Source: JACJXF01 sp964349045
GTDB lineage: Bacteria > Bacteroidota > Bacteroidia > Bacteroidales > GCA-2748055
Length of the DNA: 32,064 nucleotides
Assembly: GCA_964349045.1 (NCBI GenBank)
Contig: CAYGFI010000038.1
Coordinates: forward strand, 1-32,064
Direction: 5' to 3'
How positions within the stretch are numbered: the stretch's first letter is position 1; every line of letters starts with the position of its first letter. Of the stretch, positions 31,936-32,064 are shown piece by piece. The translations under genes and the position numbers were made by a program. A model generated the notes under the pieces. That model was not told the origin of the DNA. It did no database searches and saw only the letters and a program-made list of their open reading frames with translations.

Positions 31936-32007
31936 CCGTAACTCCGTAACTCCGCCACTCCGCCACTCCGCCACTCCGTAACTCCGTAACCCCGTAACCC
32001 CGTCACC
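31936..32007. repeat. Nine-copy 8-bp tandem repeat (CCGTAACT / CCGCCACT)
   Basis: Nine 8-bp units run without interruption: CCGTAACT twice, CCGCCACT three times, CCGTAACT once, CCGTAACC twice and CCGTCACC once. It is non-coding, 80 bp after the symporter stop, and GC-rich in an AT-rich spacer. Confidence 0.9.
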
Positions 32008-32030
32008 TATTAGTCACCGTAGCTTTCCGT

Positions 32031-32064
32031 GAGCGCTGAAGCTACTCAGCGGAGGCGCTAGCGC
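32031..32064. repeat. Inverted copy of the dispersed repeat at 4077
   Basis: Bases 32031-32056 are the exact reverse complement of 4077-4102, with continued similarity (one mismatch, then CTAGCG/TTAGCG) to the window edge. The repeat probably continues beyond the window. Confidence 0.85.

Noticed and set aside
31936..32007. Octamer array as a CRISPR
   Set aside because: Units are contiguous 8-mers with no spacers and no cas genes.

Overview
The window looks like chromosomal DNA of a member of the Bacteroidota, probably of the Bacteroidales/Marinilabiliales type. The evidence is a fused E1 alpha/beta 2-oxoacid dehydrogenase, a DUF5103 protein, two TPR-PD40 envelope proteins resembling the type IX secretion (T9SS) subunit PorE, an AMP nucleosidase-HolA cluster, and several start-proximal TAnnTTTG (-7) promoter elements with few Shine-Dalgarno sites. 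A 10-N gap shows it is a draft or metagenome scaffold. The genus cannot be fixed from the sequence.

Region 1 (1-2843) is a decaying defence-type island. It holds a PD-(D/E)XK nuclease cut by the window edge, an AlbA_2/HATPase regulator with an 11-bp tandem repeat inside its coding region, and the N-terminal stub of what looks like a large DNA methyltransferase. Region 2 (2844-5836) has a CNNM/CBS membrane protein, a GC-rich repeat-bearing spacer and a DUF5103 exported protein.

Region 3 (5837-13628) is the energy core. It contains a complete nqrABCDEF operon for the sodium-pumping NADH:quinone oxidoreductase, the FMN transferase apbE that flavinylates NqrB and NqrC, and two small convergent paralogous genes for single-helix, cysteine-containing proteins. 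The first of these is a candidate for the NqrM-type iron-site maturation role. Region 4 (13784-17692) is the E1 dehydrogenase and a convergent NhaC-type Na+/H+ antiporter, which would use the sodium gradient made by Nqr. A sodium:solute symporter near the right end would use it too.

Region 5 (17902-22450) is housekeeping: YqgE, then a tight minus-strand operon amn-holA-rhomboid-gmhB, then a divergent HSDR_N-domain gene broken by the assembly gap, and a GNAT acetyltransferase with a one-base frameshift. Region 6 (22493-28209) is envelope biogenesis, with the two TPR-PD40 proteins and a glycosyltransferase fused to a degenerate phosphoglycosyl-transferase-like module. Region 7 (28337-31856) is lysA, recR and a divergent sodium:solute symporter. 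The right end (31857-32064) is non-coding: an octamer satellite followed by an inverted copy of the repeat found near 4077.

No rRNA, tRNA, CRISPR array, complete insertion sequence or replication origin was seen. The only stretches without a gene are under 300 bases.
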